Source of the DNA: Stutzerimonas stutzeri
GTDB lineage: Bacteria > Pseudomonadota > Gammaproteobacteria > Pseudomonadales > Pseudomonadaceae
NCBI RefSeq assembly: GCF_000590475.1
Contig: NZ_CP007441.1
Location: forward strand, 810,442-874,441
Direction of reading: 5' to 3'
Length of the DNA stretch: 64,000 nucleotides
Below are positions 54,064 through 62,844 of this stretch, piece after piece. A program made the translations under genes and the position numbers. The notes under the pieces were generated by a model. The model was not told the origin of the DNA, made no database searches, and worked only from the letters and a program-made list of their open reading frames with translations. Position 1 is the first letter of the stretch. Every line of letters starts with the position of its first letter.

Positions 54064-54466
54064 AGCAATCGCGCGCTGATCTGCGACCCGTCGCGCGGCA
54101 GAAACTGCTGAGCCCGTCTAAAAAACCTCCGCGCCGTGGCCTTCACGGCGAAGCCGCTTCGCCATGGATCGGTAGCAGCGGGTTATTCGTCTCCGACGCC
54201 CCCGGGCGTGTCGGTTCCTCCGCAGAGCCTGCCTGAAGCCGGCCACGGCGCGGGGACGGCATTACGTCAGCAGCGAGGCCGCTGGCAAGCGTTGCTCCCT
54301 ACGTATGCCGGTTCTGAGCTTGTCGATGCCGGTTCTTGGTCGTTAAGCCGCAGCCCCTGGCTGCTAGCATTGTCGAGCAGGGCGCAATTGACCCGCCTTG
54401 CAACAGGGCGGAGTACGCGTCCTTTGCGTTGTTTGACGTGCCAACCAAGAATAAGGAGAACAGTAG
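53982..54466. other. 485-bp gap between dctP copy 2 and the BCCT gene
   Basis: It holds the DUF488 remnant (to about 54063) and a CA motif at its right end (54447-54454). I see no other gene or hairpin. Confidence 0.55.
54447..54454 (+). promoter_or_regulatory. Candidate Hfq/Crc (CA) motif upstream of the BCCT transporter
   Basis: AAGAATAA fits AANAANAA and runs into the AAGGAGAA ribosome-binding site of the GTG start at 54467. Confidence 0.45.
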
Positions 54467-56107
54467 GTGGCAACTAATCCTGGGCAAAACACGGCAACGA
54501 CCTTGGAGAGCATCCCCGCTCCGAGCGGTGCGGCTAATCTGATCGACACCGACTACGTCATCGGTCAGGACAATATCAAGAGCAGGTTTCTGGATATCCA
54601 CAGCAAGGTGTTCAGCATTTCCGCGCTGACCATCGTCCTGTTCGTGGTCGTGACGCTGGCCTTGCAAAAAGAGGTTGAACCGCTGTTCACCGCTGTGCGT
54701 GACTGGTTGACCGGCAATCTGGCCTGGTTCTTCCTCGGTTCGGCGAATGTTTTCGTTTTGCTGTGTCTGGGCTTGATCCTTTCACCACTGGGCAAGGTAC
54801 GCCTGGGCGGCAAGGAGGCGACCCCGGACTATTCCTACACGGGCTGGTTTTCCATGCTGTTCGCCGCTGGCATGGGCATCGGCCTGATGTTCTATGGCGT
54901 GGCCGAACCCATGACGCATTTCTCAACGGCTCTGGGTGGCATCAGCGTCGAGAATGGCGTGCGTACCGACTGGGCGCCGCTGGGCGCCGCAGCCGGCAAT
55001 GCCCAGGAGGCCGCCAGCCTGAGCATGGCCGCCACGATCTTTCACTGGGGGCTGCACCCTTGGGCGATTTACGCCATCGTGGCTTTGGCGCTGGCACTGT
55101 TCTCCTTCAACAAGGGCCTGCCGCTGAGTATCCGCTCGATCTTCTACCCACTGCTCGGTGAGCAGGTATGGGGCTGGCCCGGCCATGTAATCGATATCCT
55201 GGCGGTATTCGCTACCCTGTTCGGCCTGGCCACCTCGCTGGGCCTGGGTGCACAGCAAGCGGCGGCCGGCCTCGAGTTCTTGTTCGGTATGCCCAACACG
55301 GACACCAACAAAGTACTCCTGGTTGCCGGTATCACGGTGATCGCCCTGATGTCGGTGCTGGCCGGGTTGGACAAGGGGGTCAGGCGCCTTTCGGAAATCA
55401 ACATGGTGCTGGCGCTGCTGCTGCTGTTGTTCATTGTCATAGTCGGGCCGACCCTGGCGATCATCACCGGTTTTTTCAGCAACCTGGGTAGCTATCTGGC
55501 ACACCTGCCAGCGCTGTCCAACCCGATTGGCCGTACCGACGTCAACTTCAGCCAGGGTTGGACCGCGTTCTACTGGGCCTGGTGGATCAGCTGGTCACCG
55601 TTCGTTGGCATGTTCATCGCTCGGGTCAGCCGCGGGCGCTCCGTACGTGAGTTTCTAATCGCCGTGCTGCTGGTGCCGTCGCTGGTCTCGGTGCTGTGGA
55701 TGACCGCGTTCGGCGGCACCGCTCTGGGCCAGTTCGTCGCCGATGAGTTCACCGGAGTACAGGACGCGGTATTGGAGCTGAAGCTGTTCGCCATGCTTGG
55801 CGAGTTGCCGCTGACCCAGATCAGTTCCTTTATCGGTATCGTGCTGGTGGTAGTGTTCTTCGTCACCTCGTCGGACTCCGGCTCCCTGGTGATCGATACC
55901 ATTACCGCTGGCGGCAAGGTCAACGCGCCGGTTCCGCAGCGGGCCTTCTGGGCTGTGTTGCAGGGCGTGGTGGCCATTTCCCTGCTGCTGGGCGGCGGCC
56001 TGGTCGCGCTTCAGGCCATGGCGGTGTCCACCGGTCTGCCGTTTACCATCGTGCTGCTGGTGGGCTGCGTGTCCATCGTCAAGGGTTTGATGAGTGAGCC
56101 ACGGTAG
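54467..56107 (+). CDS. BCCT-family betaine/choline/carnitine-type transporter
   Basis: This 546-residue membrane protein has about 12 helices. It carries the BCCT signatures GMGIGLMFYGVAEPMTHF and the tryptophan-rich segment FYWAWWISWSPFVGMFIARVSRGRSVREF. The family imports quaternary amines or related compounds; the exact substrate is not readable. The C-terminus ends soon after the last helix (LMSEPR), so the long osmosensory tail of BetP-like members is missing, favouring a catabolic uptake role. The start is GTG 54467 with AAGGAGAA upstream. Confidence 0.88.
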   Translation: MATNPGQNTATTLESIPAPSGAANLIDTDYVIGQDNIKSRFLDIHSKVFSISALTIVLFVVVTLALQKEVEPLFTAVRDWLTGNLAWFFLGSANVFVLLCLGLILSPLGKVRLGGKEATPDYSYTGWFSMLFAAGMGIGLMFYGVAEPMTHFSTALGGISVENGVRTDWAPLGAAAGNAQEAASLSMAATIFHWGLHPWAIYAIVALALALFSFNKGLPLSIRSIFYPLLGEQVWGWPGHVIDILAVFATLFGLATSLGLGAQQAAAGLEFLFGMPNTDTNKVLLVAGITVIALMSVLAGLDKGVRRLSEINMVLALLLLLFIVIVGPTLAIITGFFSNLGSYLAHLPALSNPIGRTDVNFSQGWTAFYWAWWISWSPFVGMFIARVSRGRSVREFLIAVLLVPSLVSVLWMTAFGGTALGQFVADEFTGVQDAVLELKLFAMLGELPLTQISSFIGIVLVVVFFVTSSDSGSLVIDTITAGGKVNAPVPQRAFWAVLQGVVAISLLLGGGLVALQAMAVSTGLPFTIVLLVGCVSIVKGLMSEPR

Positions 56108-56173
56108 GGTGGGTTAGGCGCATGCTCTGATGGTTGAGATGTATGCCGACATCGGCTGCGCCGTAACCCACCA
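56104..56173. repeat. REP-like inverted repeat after the BCCT gene
   Basis: GTAGGGTGGGTTAGGCGCA on the left pairs with TGCGCCGTAACCCACCA on the right. It begins three bases before the BCCT stop codon ends. Confidence 0.65.
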
Positions 56174-56197
56174 TCAACCTGGCAGGCTATTGAGGAG

Positions 56198-56225
56198 GGC
56201 GCGACCGTTAGCGGTCGCGCCTTTT
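56198..56225. terminator. Terminator between the BCCT and exonuclease genes
   Basis: A perfect ten-base-pair stem GGCGCGACCG/CGGTCGCGCC with a TTAG loop is followed by TTTT on the plus strand. It serves the BCCT gene and abuts the stop of the convergent exonuclease. Confidence 0.85.
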
Positions 56226-56947
56226 CAGTTCCACAGGTCACCCACCGCAGTCGTCGGTGAATAGTGCCCGGCCACCTGCGCCTGCAGCAGCTCGGCGGTG
56301 GCCAGGGCATCGGTCAGGGCATGGTGCGCCTGGTACAACGGCAAGCCATAGCGCAGACGGCTGTCGGCCAGGCGGATCGATACCGGCGGCTGCTTGCCGA
56401 GGAGCTGGCGCAGCCAGCCGGGTCGGCGCCGGCGCGGGTGCAGGCGCGCTTCCAACTGCATGGTGTCGATCACCGGGAACTGCAGCCCTTCACCGAGCAG
56501 GTGGCGCACTGCCTGGTCGAGAAACCCCCGCTCGATGTTGCGGTAGTGCACCACCACGATCTTGCCGGCCATGGTAGCGAGCAACTCATCGAGCACGGTG
56601 GCCAGTCTCGGTGCGTCGCTGATATCCGAATGAGTGATGCGGTGGAACGTGACCGACTGGCTGCTCAGTTCGCAAACCGGCTTGACCACCCAGTAACTGG
56701 CCTCACGGCAGCGGATGCGGCGCAGGTCGAAGGGCACCAGGCCGAGGCTCACGATCGAGTCGCGGCGACTGTCCAGGCCGGTGGTCTCGACGTCCAGCGC
56801 CAGCAAGGGCACCTGTTCCAATGGCGTGTCGGCACTCAGCGTGCCTGCCCCATAGAAGCGCGCCAGGCGTGGGTCACGGGCCGTTTGCGCCAGCTCGGCG
56901 AATATGCCTGGCCAGTCGGGGGTTGCCGAAGATCCGTTATGCCTCAT
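56225..56947 (-). CDS. DnaQ-like 3'-5' exonuclease (DNA polymerase III epsilon type)
   Basis: This 240-residue DEDDh exonuclease has ExoI LALDVETTGLD, an ExoII region (ATMAGKIVVVHYRNIERGFLDQ) and ExoIII HHALTDALATAELL with the catalytic His and Asp. It resembles the epsilon-like partner that accompanies cNMP/CBS/nucleotidyltransferase proteins in many Pseudomonas. Its ATG overlaps the upstream gene's stop by four bases, so the two are coupled. The ExoII asparagine/aspartate is not in the canonical N-A-x-F-D form (HYRNIERGFLD), a common variant in this subgroup. Confidence 0.87.
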   Translation of the reverse strand: MRHNGSSATPDWPGIFAELAQTARDPRLARFYGAGTLSADTPLEQVPLLALDVETTGLDSRRDSIVSLGLVPFDLRRIRCREASYWVVKPVCELSSQSVTFHRITHSDISDAPRLATVLDELLATMAGKIVVVHYRNIERGFLDQAVRHLLGEGLQFPVIDTMQLEARLHPRRRRPGWLRQLLGKQPPVSIRLADSRLRYGLPLYQAHHALTDALATAELLQAQVAGHYSPTTAVGDLWN

Positions 56948-58836
56948 AGCGGTCGGCTTGGTAGCTGGCCGGGGTACCGGAAGCGCAAAAATTGCTGTGC
57001 ATTGCTCAGCACCTGGAAGGCCGACTTAAGGTTGTGCCGTTCGTTGGCCGACACTTTTTCCGGCTCTATGTAGTTGTCCGGTTCGCGTCCCTCCAGCAAG
57101 TCCATGGCCTGATGGCGGATGCGCACGATCGAGAGGAATTCAAGCGCGTTGCGCAGCTGGGTGATGGCCTCTTCGGTCAATAGTTTGGTGGCGGCGATGG
57201 CGTCCAGGCGCTCCAGCGAGTTCTGGGCCTTGGAGCCTACTGCGAGGGCGTGGACCCGGATCAGGTCGGTCAGTGGCGCGGTGCCGCGTCCCTTGAGGTT
57301 GATGATGTTGTTCTGCTGGCCGTCCTTCTCCATCACGAAGGTGCGGAAGAAGCCCAGCGGCGGCGTGCGGTTGAGCGCATTGCGCGCCAGGCTGGCGAGA
57401 AACAGCGGGTTGCCACTGGCTTTTTGCGTGATCAGGTCCTTTAGGTTTTCCACCAGGCCGGCCTCGCCGTAGACACTGTCGAGGTCGAAGAAGATGCAGC
57501 TGTTGAGCAGAGTTTCCGGGTTGGGCTGCTCGATCCATTGGGAGAAATAGCTCCGCCAGACCCGCAGCGGCTGGCGCCACTTGGGGTTGCTGGCCATGAT
57601 CCCGCCTTTGCAGTAGCTGTAGCCACAGGCCGCCAGGCCGTCGCTGACGAAACTCGCCAACTGGAGGAAGTATTCGTCATGGATCCGCGGATCGAAGCGG
57701 TTGTCGAGCACCAGGGCGTTGTCTTGGTCGGTGACGATCAGCTGTTCGTCGCGCGCCATCGATCCCAGCACCATGTAGCAATAGGGCACTGGGGGCGGAC
57801 CCAGCCGCTGCTCGGCCAGTTCCAGCAGACGTTGGGTCAGGCTGCGTCCGATCCCCGACATGGCGCTGCCAATCATGTGCGCGGAGGCCTCTTCGTTGAC
57901 CATGCGCAGGAAGGTGGCGCGCAGGTCCGGCAGCAAGGACTGCAGCTCGGCCACCGATTGCTTGTTGAAGATGCTGTTGACCAGGTACAGGCTGCTCTGC
58001 GACTCGTATTTGATGATGTCCGACAGGTTGATTACGCCCACTGGGCGCTGACGATGCATCACCGGCAAGTGATGGATGTTATGGCGCAGCATGCACAGCA
58101 TCGCCTCGAACACCGAATCGTCAGCGCGGATGGTGATCGGGTTGGGTGACATCACCTGATCGACCGGAGTATCCAACGGCAGGCCTTCGGCCAATACCCG
58201 GGTGCGCAGGTCGCGATCGGTGGTGATGCCGGCCATGATCTGGCCCTTGGGCGCCTCGGCGGAGGACGTGGGAGGGCCGAAGATCACCAGCGAGGAGACG
58301 CCATGTTCGGTCATCGCCTGCGCCGCCTCCCGCACGCTGGTGCCTAGCGGTACGCTGACCGTGCGCCGGGTGACCAGCTTGCGCACCTTGATCTTCATCA
58401 GCTCACTGGCCTTGCCCTGGGATTCTTCTACCTTCAGGCGCGACTGGCCTTCGGCCTCGACGAAGTCGGCAAAGGCATCATTGGCCTCGCACAGCTGCTC
58501 GAACAGCTGGCCTGGAATGAAGTAGATCAGGCTGTCTTCGATCGCCCGTGCCGGCAGGCGCACCCTATGGCCACGCAGCAGGCCGAACTGGCCAAACACC
58601 TCGCCTTCGGACAGGCGGTTATACAGTTCGCCATTACGCCGGTAGATCTCCACCGCGCCGCTGCGGATGTAGTGCAGTTCCTCGATCGGTTCGCCATAGC
58701 GGAGAATGTCGCTGCCGGCCTTGAAATAGCCGACCTCGACCTGCCGGGCAATTTCGTCGAGGGAGTCGTCCGGCAGACCGTCGAAAGGGGCGAAGCGACT
58801 CAGGTGGTCGCGTATTTCGATCAACTCGACCTGCAT
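56944..58836 (-). CDS. cNMP-binding / CBS-pair / nucleotidyltransferase (DUF294) signalling protein
   Basis: This 630-residue cytoplasmic protein has four parts. A cyclic-nucleotide-binding domain (about 10-125, with GEVFGQFGLLRG) comes first. Two CBS domains follow (about 150-290, with TVSVPLGTSVREAAQAM and HNIHHLPVM), then a GlnD-like nucleotidyltransferase core (YMVLGSMARDEQLIVTDQDNALVL) and the DUF294 C-terminal helical domain. The GS and DQDN residues expected for nucleotidyl transfer are present. Function and target are unknown; the coupled exonuclease suggests a joint role. ATG 58836 has GGAGA upstream; the frame is open to 58953. Confidence 0.88.
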   Translation of the reverse strand: MQVELIEIRDHLSRFAPFDGLPDDSLDEIARQVEVGYFKAGSDILRYGEPIEELHYIRSGAVEIYRRNGELYNRLSEGEVFGQFGLLRGHRVRLPARAIEDSLIYFIPGQLFEQLCEANDAFADFVEAEGQSRLKVEESQGKASELMKIKVRKLVTRRTVSVPLGTSVREAAQAMTEHGVSSLVIFGPPTSSAEAPKGQIMAGITTDRDLRTRVLAEGLPLDTPVDQVMSPNPITIRADDSVFEAMLCMLRHNIHHLPVMHRQRPVGVINLSDIIKYESQSSLYLVNSIFNKQSVAELQSLLPDLRATFLRMVNEEASAHMIGSAMSGIGRSLTQRLLELAEQRLGPPPVPYCYMVLGSMARDEQLIVTDQDNALVLDNRFDPRIHDEYFLQLASFVSDGLAACGYSYCKGGIMASNPKWRQPLRVWRSYFSQWIEQPNPETLLNSCIFFDLDSVYGEAGLVENLKDLITQKASGNPLFLASLARNALNRTPPLGFFRTFVMEKDGQQNNIINLKGRGTAPLTDLIRVHALAVGSKAQNSLERLDAIAATKLLTEEAITQLRNALEFLSIVRIRHQAMDLLEGREPDNYIEPEKVSANERHNLKSAFQVLSNAQQFLRFRYPGQLPSRPL

Positions 58837-58994
58837 TCGGATCTCCTGGCGGAACCTGTCGAGTGCATTGAACCATAGGCGCGGCTCCCAGCGGCGGGGC
58901 GCGGCGGCGCGAGTCGTTGGCAGGCAGCCGCGTGTCGCTCGTTGGCGTCGCACGGGTTCGCTTGGATCAGTGGTGCGAGAATGAGGCCGATATG

Positions 58995-59148
58995 GGCAGC
59001 CCTATGAAACGGGAATCGGCGGCGATGTGAGCCGCGCTGTGCTAACGCTCATTCGCGAGCTTGCAGCCTCACGCCATTCGCTCGCCGGCGTAACAGGTCG
59101 GCGAACTGGGTTCGCCGCGCCGCTCCAGTTCATCTTCCAGCCATTCGG
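58995..59148. repeat. Direct repeat B: decayed dctP 3' fragment joined to the DUF488 3' end
   Basis: Plus-strand translation here includes YETGIGGDVSRAVLTLIR, clearly related to the dctP copy 2 end YETEIGADVIRAALTVNR, but with no upstream gene. It continues into the 3' end of the intact DUF488 gene, giving the same dctP-DUF488 junction as at 53911-54063. Confidence 0.7.
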
Positions 59149-59470
59149 CCACCACTTGCGCGTTGTTCTGCTGCTCGTCGCGGGCGGCATAGATCAACGT
59201 CAGCGGGCCTGTCGCCGCGATTTCCAGCAGCGGCCACCAGTGTTCCGGGTGGCCGGCCAGCTCCCGCCGATACTCGTCCCGGAAGGTCTCGAAAGACTTT
59301 TCGCCGGCCTTGAAGGCGCGCCGCAGTGCGGTCGAGGGAGCCAGATCCTTGCGCCAGTCGTCCAGTGCCAGCGCGTCCTTGCGCAGGTTTCGTGGCCAGA
59401 GCCGGTCGACCAGTACGCGATGGCCGTCGGCGGGTTCCGGAGGCTGATAGGCGCGTTTGCAGCGGATCAT
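59069..59470 (-). CDS. DUF488 family protein (YeaO-like)
   Basis: This 133-residue protein has the DUF488 pattern: YQPPEPADGHRVLVDRLWPRNLRKDALALDDWRKDLAPS and FRDEYRRELAGHPEHWWPLL. The family is small, cytoplasmic and of unknown function. Its 3' end abuts a decayed dctP fragment, and a damaged copy of its own 3' end lies 5 kb away after dctP copy 2. It is convergent with that fragment and divergent from the region of the frameshifted gene to the right. Confidence 0.85.
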   Translation of the reverse strand: MIRCKRAYQPPEPADGHRVLVDRLWPRNLRKDALALDDWRKDLAPSTALRRAFKAGEKSFETFRDEYRRELAGHPEHWWPLLEIAATGPLTLIYAARDEQQNNAQVVAEWLEDELERRGEPSSPTCYAGERMA

Positions 59471-59584
59471 CGATCGGGCTCCGTTACCCTGGCATAGGTG
59501 ATCGGCTCAGGGTGAAAATGACTTTCAGCTTGGTTGAATTTGCCGTTTCGCTTTGGGTAAAAATACGCCAATTTCTTCAAGCTA

Positions 59585-60011
59585 TTGAATATTAACGATA
59601 AAAAATCGGAACGCTTCTTGAGTGTCATCAATGAACGGCACAACAATCAAATAGCATCGCATGAACAATCTAGTCGCTTTGGTTACCTGTGCAACCCGCT
59701 GGCCAGTTCGCTGGTTGGCGCGGAGGAGGTGGTAACGGCGCGGGAGGATCGCGTCGTGGGCAGCGGTTTCGGTGGGCTCGGTGGGTTCATGCTCGTGGTG
59801 GCCGCTGGCGGGCCCATCGGTGCGCTGGTGGGCGGTGGTTTGTGTTATTTCGCCGGGCAGGGCGGGCAGAAGGCGGCGGGCCTTGAGCAAACGCTCTATG
59901 TCATCGAAGCGGAGGATGGCACCCGGTCGCGCATGCGCACCTCGATCAATGGCCTGGCGCCGCCAGCAGGTACAGCGCGACGGTGTGCGTCTGAGCGCAG
60001 AGCATCGCTAG
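59585..60011 (+). pseudogene. Probable frameshifted glycine-zipper protein gene
   Basis: One frame holds a glycine-zipper stretch (GSGFGGLGGFMLVVAAGGPIGALVGGG) followed by YVIEAEDG. The expected end appears in the +1 frame as QQVQRDGVRLSAEHR before TAG 60009-60011, so at least one frameshift near 59960 is likely. An ATG at 59660 (MNNLVALVTC) resembles an exported leader in another frame, suggesting a second shift. The first 150 bases are strikingly AT-rich. The intact gene would be a small envelope protein; a sequencing error cannot be excluded. Confidence 0.5.
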
Positions 60012-60073
60012 GGCTGCTCAGCGCAGGCCGCCGCTCTGCTAGGCTGGCCGGCACCCCTCGCGAAGGAGTCGAG

Positions 60074-60514
60074 ATGAGCTACTCCCTTTTGCATGTCACG
60101 CACCTGCTGGCGGCAATCTTCTTTATCGGCACGCTGTTCGTCGAGGTGGCGGTGCTCGGTCGGGTGCGCCAGCAGATCGAGCCGGCGACCATGCAAGCGG
60201 TAGACAAGGCGGTCGGTGCCCGCCTGCGGGTGGTGCTGCACTGGGTGGTTCTGTTCGTCTATGGCGCCGGCATCGGTCTGGCCTGGCAGCACCGTGAGGC
60301 GCTCGCACATCCATTCTCTAGCAGTTTCGCGACGCTGTTTTCGTTGAAGATCCTGCTGGCGATCGGGGTGTTCTTCACCTTTGGCATGATCGCCCTGCTG
60401 CTGCGCAGCGGGCGCATGACACCGTCGCGCTACCGGCTGATCCACTGGGCGATCTTCGTGCAGATGATCGGCATCGTGCTGCTGGCCAAGGGCATGTTCT
60501 ACCTGAACGGGTAG
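60074..60514 (+). CDS. CopD-like small membrane protein
   Basis: This 146-residue protein has four hydrophobic helices: LLHVTHLLAAIFFIGTLFVEVAVLG, VVLHWVVLFVYGAGIGLAW, LFSLKILLAIGVFFTFGMIALLL and IHWAIFVQMIGIVLLAKGMFYL. Histidines in the first, second and fourth helices recall CopD/DUF2269-type proteins that may bind haem or copper; this is inference. AAGGAG lies about six bases before ATG 60074. The upstream open frame continues through the frameshifted gene and is not part of this protein. Confidence 0.72.
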   Translation: MSYSLLHVTHLLAAIFFIGTLFVEVAVLGRVRQQIEPATMQAVDKAVGARLRVVLHWVVLFVYGAGIGLAWQHREALAHPFSSSFATLFSLKILLAIGVFFTFGMIALLLRSGRMTPSRYRLIHWAIFVQMIGIVLLAKGMFYLNG

Positions 60515-60775
60515 CCGCGTCGCGGTCTCCTGCGACGGTTATCGCAATCGCCTCACGGCCTCGCACCGAGTGTCTGTTTCGTCAAGCGCGGGCGGCTTTG
60601 CCTGGCGCCTGTCTACTGCATCTACACGTGGCCGACGATGACCTCGGTCAATCCCCTTTGCGCTATCGGCCGGCGTGATTGAGGGCAGATTCAGCCGCCT
60701 TAGCCTCGTTTGTTTTCGCCCGCATCGCGCCTATCGTCAGCGCATCCAGGCCCGCCAGATCAACGAGGTGTCCCG

Positions 60776-62032
60776 ATGAATTTCGCCTACAGCCCGCGTG
60801 TGCAAGCGCTGCGCCAGCAGCTGCTCGCCTTCATGGATCAATACATCGTGCCGCGTATTGGCGCCTGGCATATGGAAGTCGCCGCCGGGACCTACCCGGT
60901 GTCCTTCATGGAAGATCTCGAGGCGCTGGCGCGCTCTGAAGGACTGTGGAATCTGTTCCTGCCCTCGCTCGGCGAGGGCGAACCGGGCATGGGGCTGAGT
61001 AATCTCGAGTACGCGCCGCTGGCAGAGATCATGGGTCGGGTGCACTGGGCCTCGGAGGTGTTCAATTGCAACGCGCCGGACACCGGCAACATGGAGTTGC
61101 TACACCTGTTCGCCACGCCGGCGCAGCGTGAGCGCTGGCTCAAGCCGTTGCTCGAGGGCGAGATTCGTTCGGCCTTCGCCATGACCGAGCCGGACGTGCC
61201 GTCGTCGGACGCCACCAACATCCAGACGCTGATCCGCCGCGACGGCGACGACTATGTGATCAACGGCCGCAAATGGTTCATCACCAACGCCTCGCACCCC
61301 CACTGCAAACTGCTGATCGTGATGGGCAAGACCGACCCGAACGCCGATACCCATCGGCAACAGAGCATGATCCTGGTGCCCTTCGCCACACCCGGCGTTG
61401 AGCTGCTGCGCAACATCCCGGTGATGAACCACCTCGCGCCGGAAGGCCACTGCGAACTGCTGCTGCGCAACGTGCGGGTGCCGTCGAGCAATCTGCTGGG
61501 TCGCGCAGGCGACGGTTTCATGATGGCCCAGGCGCGCCTCGGGCCGGGGCGTATCCACCATTGCATGCGTTCGATCGGTATGGCCGAGCTGGCGCTGGAG
61601 CTGATGGTCGAGCGTTGCCAGGAGCGCAAGGCGTTCGGTAAGTACCTGCAGCAATATTCGAATATAGGCGACTGGATTGCCGAGTCGCGCATCGAGATCG
61701 AACAAGCGCGTTTGCTGGTGCTGAAAACCGCCTGGATGATCGACGAGGTCGGCGCTAAGGCCGCGCGGAAGGAGATCGCGATGATCAAGGCGCTGGTGCC
61801 GCGCATGCAGACACGGGTGATCGACCGCGCCATGCAGGTCTACGGCGCCATGGGGCTGACCCCCGACACCCCGCTGGCCGACATGTGGATCAGCGGCCGG
61901 GCGCTGCGCTTCGCCGATGGCCCGGACCAGGTGCATCTGCGCAGCATCGCCCGGATGGAAATCAAGGCCAGCGAGGCCACGCGCGGCGCCACCGCGGCTT
62001 ACCTGACACCGCCCGTGCATCACGGCTGGTGA
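60776..62032 (+). CDS. Acyl-CoA dehydrogenase family protein
   Basis: This 418-residue flavoprotein has the three-domain ACAD layout. The N-terminal helices are followed by a middle beta domain with FAMTEPDVPSSDATNIQT and GRKWFITNA (FAD contacts), and a C-terminal helical domain with RCQERKAFGKYL and MQVYGAMGLTPDTPLADMW. It resembles the larger, ACAD10/11-like subgroup found in Pseudomonas; the substrate is unknown. It appears monocistronic. GAGGTG lies about six bases before ATG 60776; the frame is open upstream to 60710. Confidence 0.88.
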   Translation: MNFAYSPRVQALRQQLLAFMDQYIVPRIGAWHMEVAAGTYPVSFMEDLEALARSEGLWNLFLPSLGEGEPGMGLSNLEYAPLAEIMGRVHWASEVFNCNAPDTGNMELLHLFATPAQRERWLKPLLEGEIRSAFAMTEPDVPSSDATNIQTLIRRDGDDYVINGRKWFITNASHPHCKLLIVMGKTDPNADTHRQQSMILVPFATPGVELLRNIPVMNHLAPEGHCELLLRNVRVPSSNLLGRAGDGFMMAQARLGPGRIHHCMRSIGMAELALELMVERCQERKAFGKYLQQYSNIGDWIAESRIEIEQARLLVLKTAWMIDEVGAKAARKEIAMIKALVPRMQTRVIDRAMQVYGAMGLTPDTPLADMWISGRALRFADGPDQVHLRSIARMEIKASEATRGATAAYLTPPVHHGW

Positions 62033-62039
62033 GGTATCC

Positions 62040-62151
62040 GGTGGGCTGAAGCCCACCCTACGGTTTGGTCGCGCGGTTGCGGCCAGTTCGTATAGGCCGA
62101 CCATCCTCCGGGACAAGTCCAGTTCCCTGTAGGGTGGGCTTCAGCCCACCG
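62040..62151. repeat. REPIN-like pair of inverted palindromes
   Basis: GGTGGGCTGAAGCCCACC with CTAC (62040-62061) and GTAGGGTGGGCTTCAGCC (starting 62130) are the same module in opposite orientation, about 70 bases apart. This is the clearest doublet in the window. Confidence 0.8.
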
Positions 62152-62231
62152 CGGTGAGACGCCTGTGTTGGCCACGTCGACGACGGTCGGTGCGCCAAGC
62201 GCTTCGCTCTTGGGAGAAGGAAACTGTAACC

Positions 62232-62730
62232 ATGAATGCGCTATACATCCGTTCGTCACGACTGCTGCTAACCTCGGCGCTACTGCTGGGCTTGGCCGCC
62301 TGCAACGACCCGGAGCCGAGTGAACAGGCGCTCGCGCCGGTGGCCTTCCATGCCGGCGACGAGTGCCGCGTCTGCGGCATGGCTATCAGCGGTTTTCCCA
62401 GCCCTAAAGGGGAAGCGGTGGAGAAGGGCAAGGTGAGAAAATTCTGCTCCACCGCCGAGCTGCACGGCTGGTGGTGTAGACGGAAGATCGTACGCTGCAG
62501 GCCAGGCTCAATGTTCACGACATGGGCCGCAGCCGTTGGGAGAAACGCGATGACCACTACCTGAGCGATGCAACGAGCGCCTACTATGTGCCCGGCACGA
62601 AGCTCAATGGCGCCTGGGCGCGGTGCTGGCGACCTTCGCCGAGGAAGCCGAGCTCAGCGCCTGGCAGCCGAGCAGGGCCGGCGGGTGTTGCGCTTCTAGG
62701 ACATCGACCAATCGGTGCTGCAACCCGAGC
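62232..62730 (+). pseudogene. nosL: Decayed nosL (copper lipoprotein of the nitrous-oxide reductase cluster)
   Basis: The first frame starts MNALYIRSS with a lipoprotein signal (LLGLAACND) and has the NosL copper motif ECRVCGMAISGFPSPKGE and KFCSTAELHGWW, then loses homology near 62478. Homology resumes in other frames: ARLNVHDMGRSRWEKRDDHY (about 62503-62590), AVLATFAEEAEL (near 62620) and AAEQGRRVLRF followed by TAG near 62700. At least three frameshifts are needed, so it is a pseudogene. In P. stutzeri nosL is followed by tatE, as here, but nosY and the rest of the nos operon are absent upstream. Confidence 0.8.
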
Positions 62731-62844
62731 TGCCATGCCATGGACATGATCGATCATCAACCGGCCCACCCGGGGCACTGAACGGCCGCCGCTCCAATGA
62801 CCGCGCGGGCCGCGACCAACACCACTTGAAACGAGGTATTTGCA

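Noticed and set aside
62747..62762. Second FNR-like box (ATGAT...ATCAA) upstream of tatE
   Set aside because: The half-sites are separated by five bases rather than four, so it does not match the FNR/ANR consensus.
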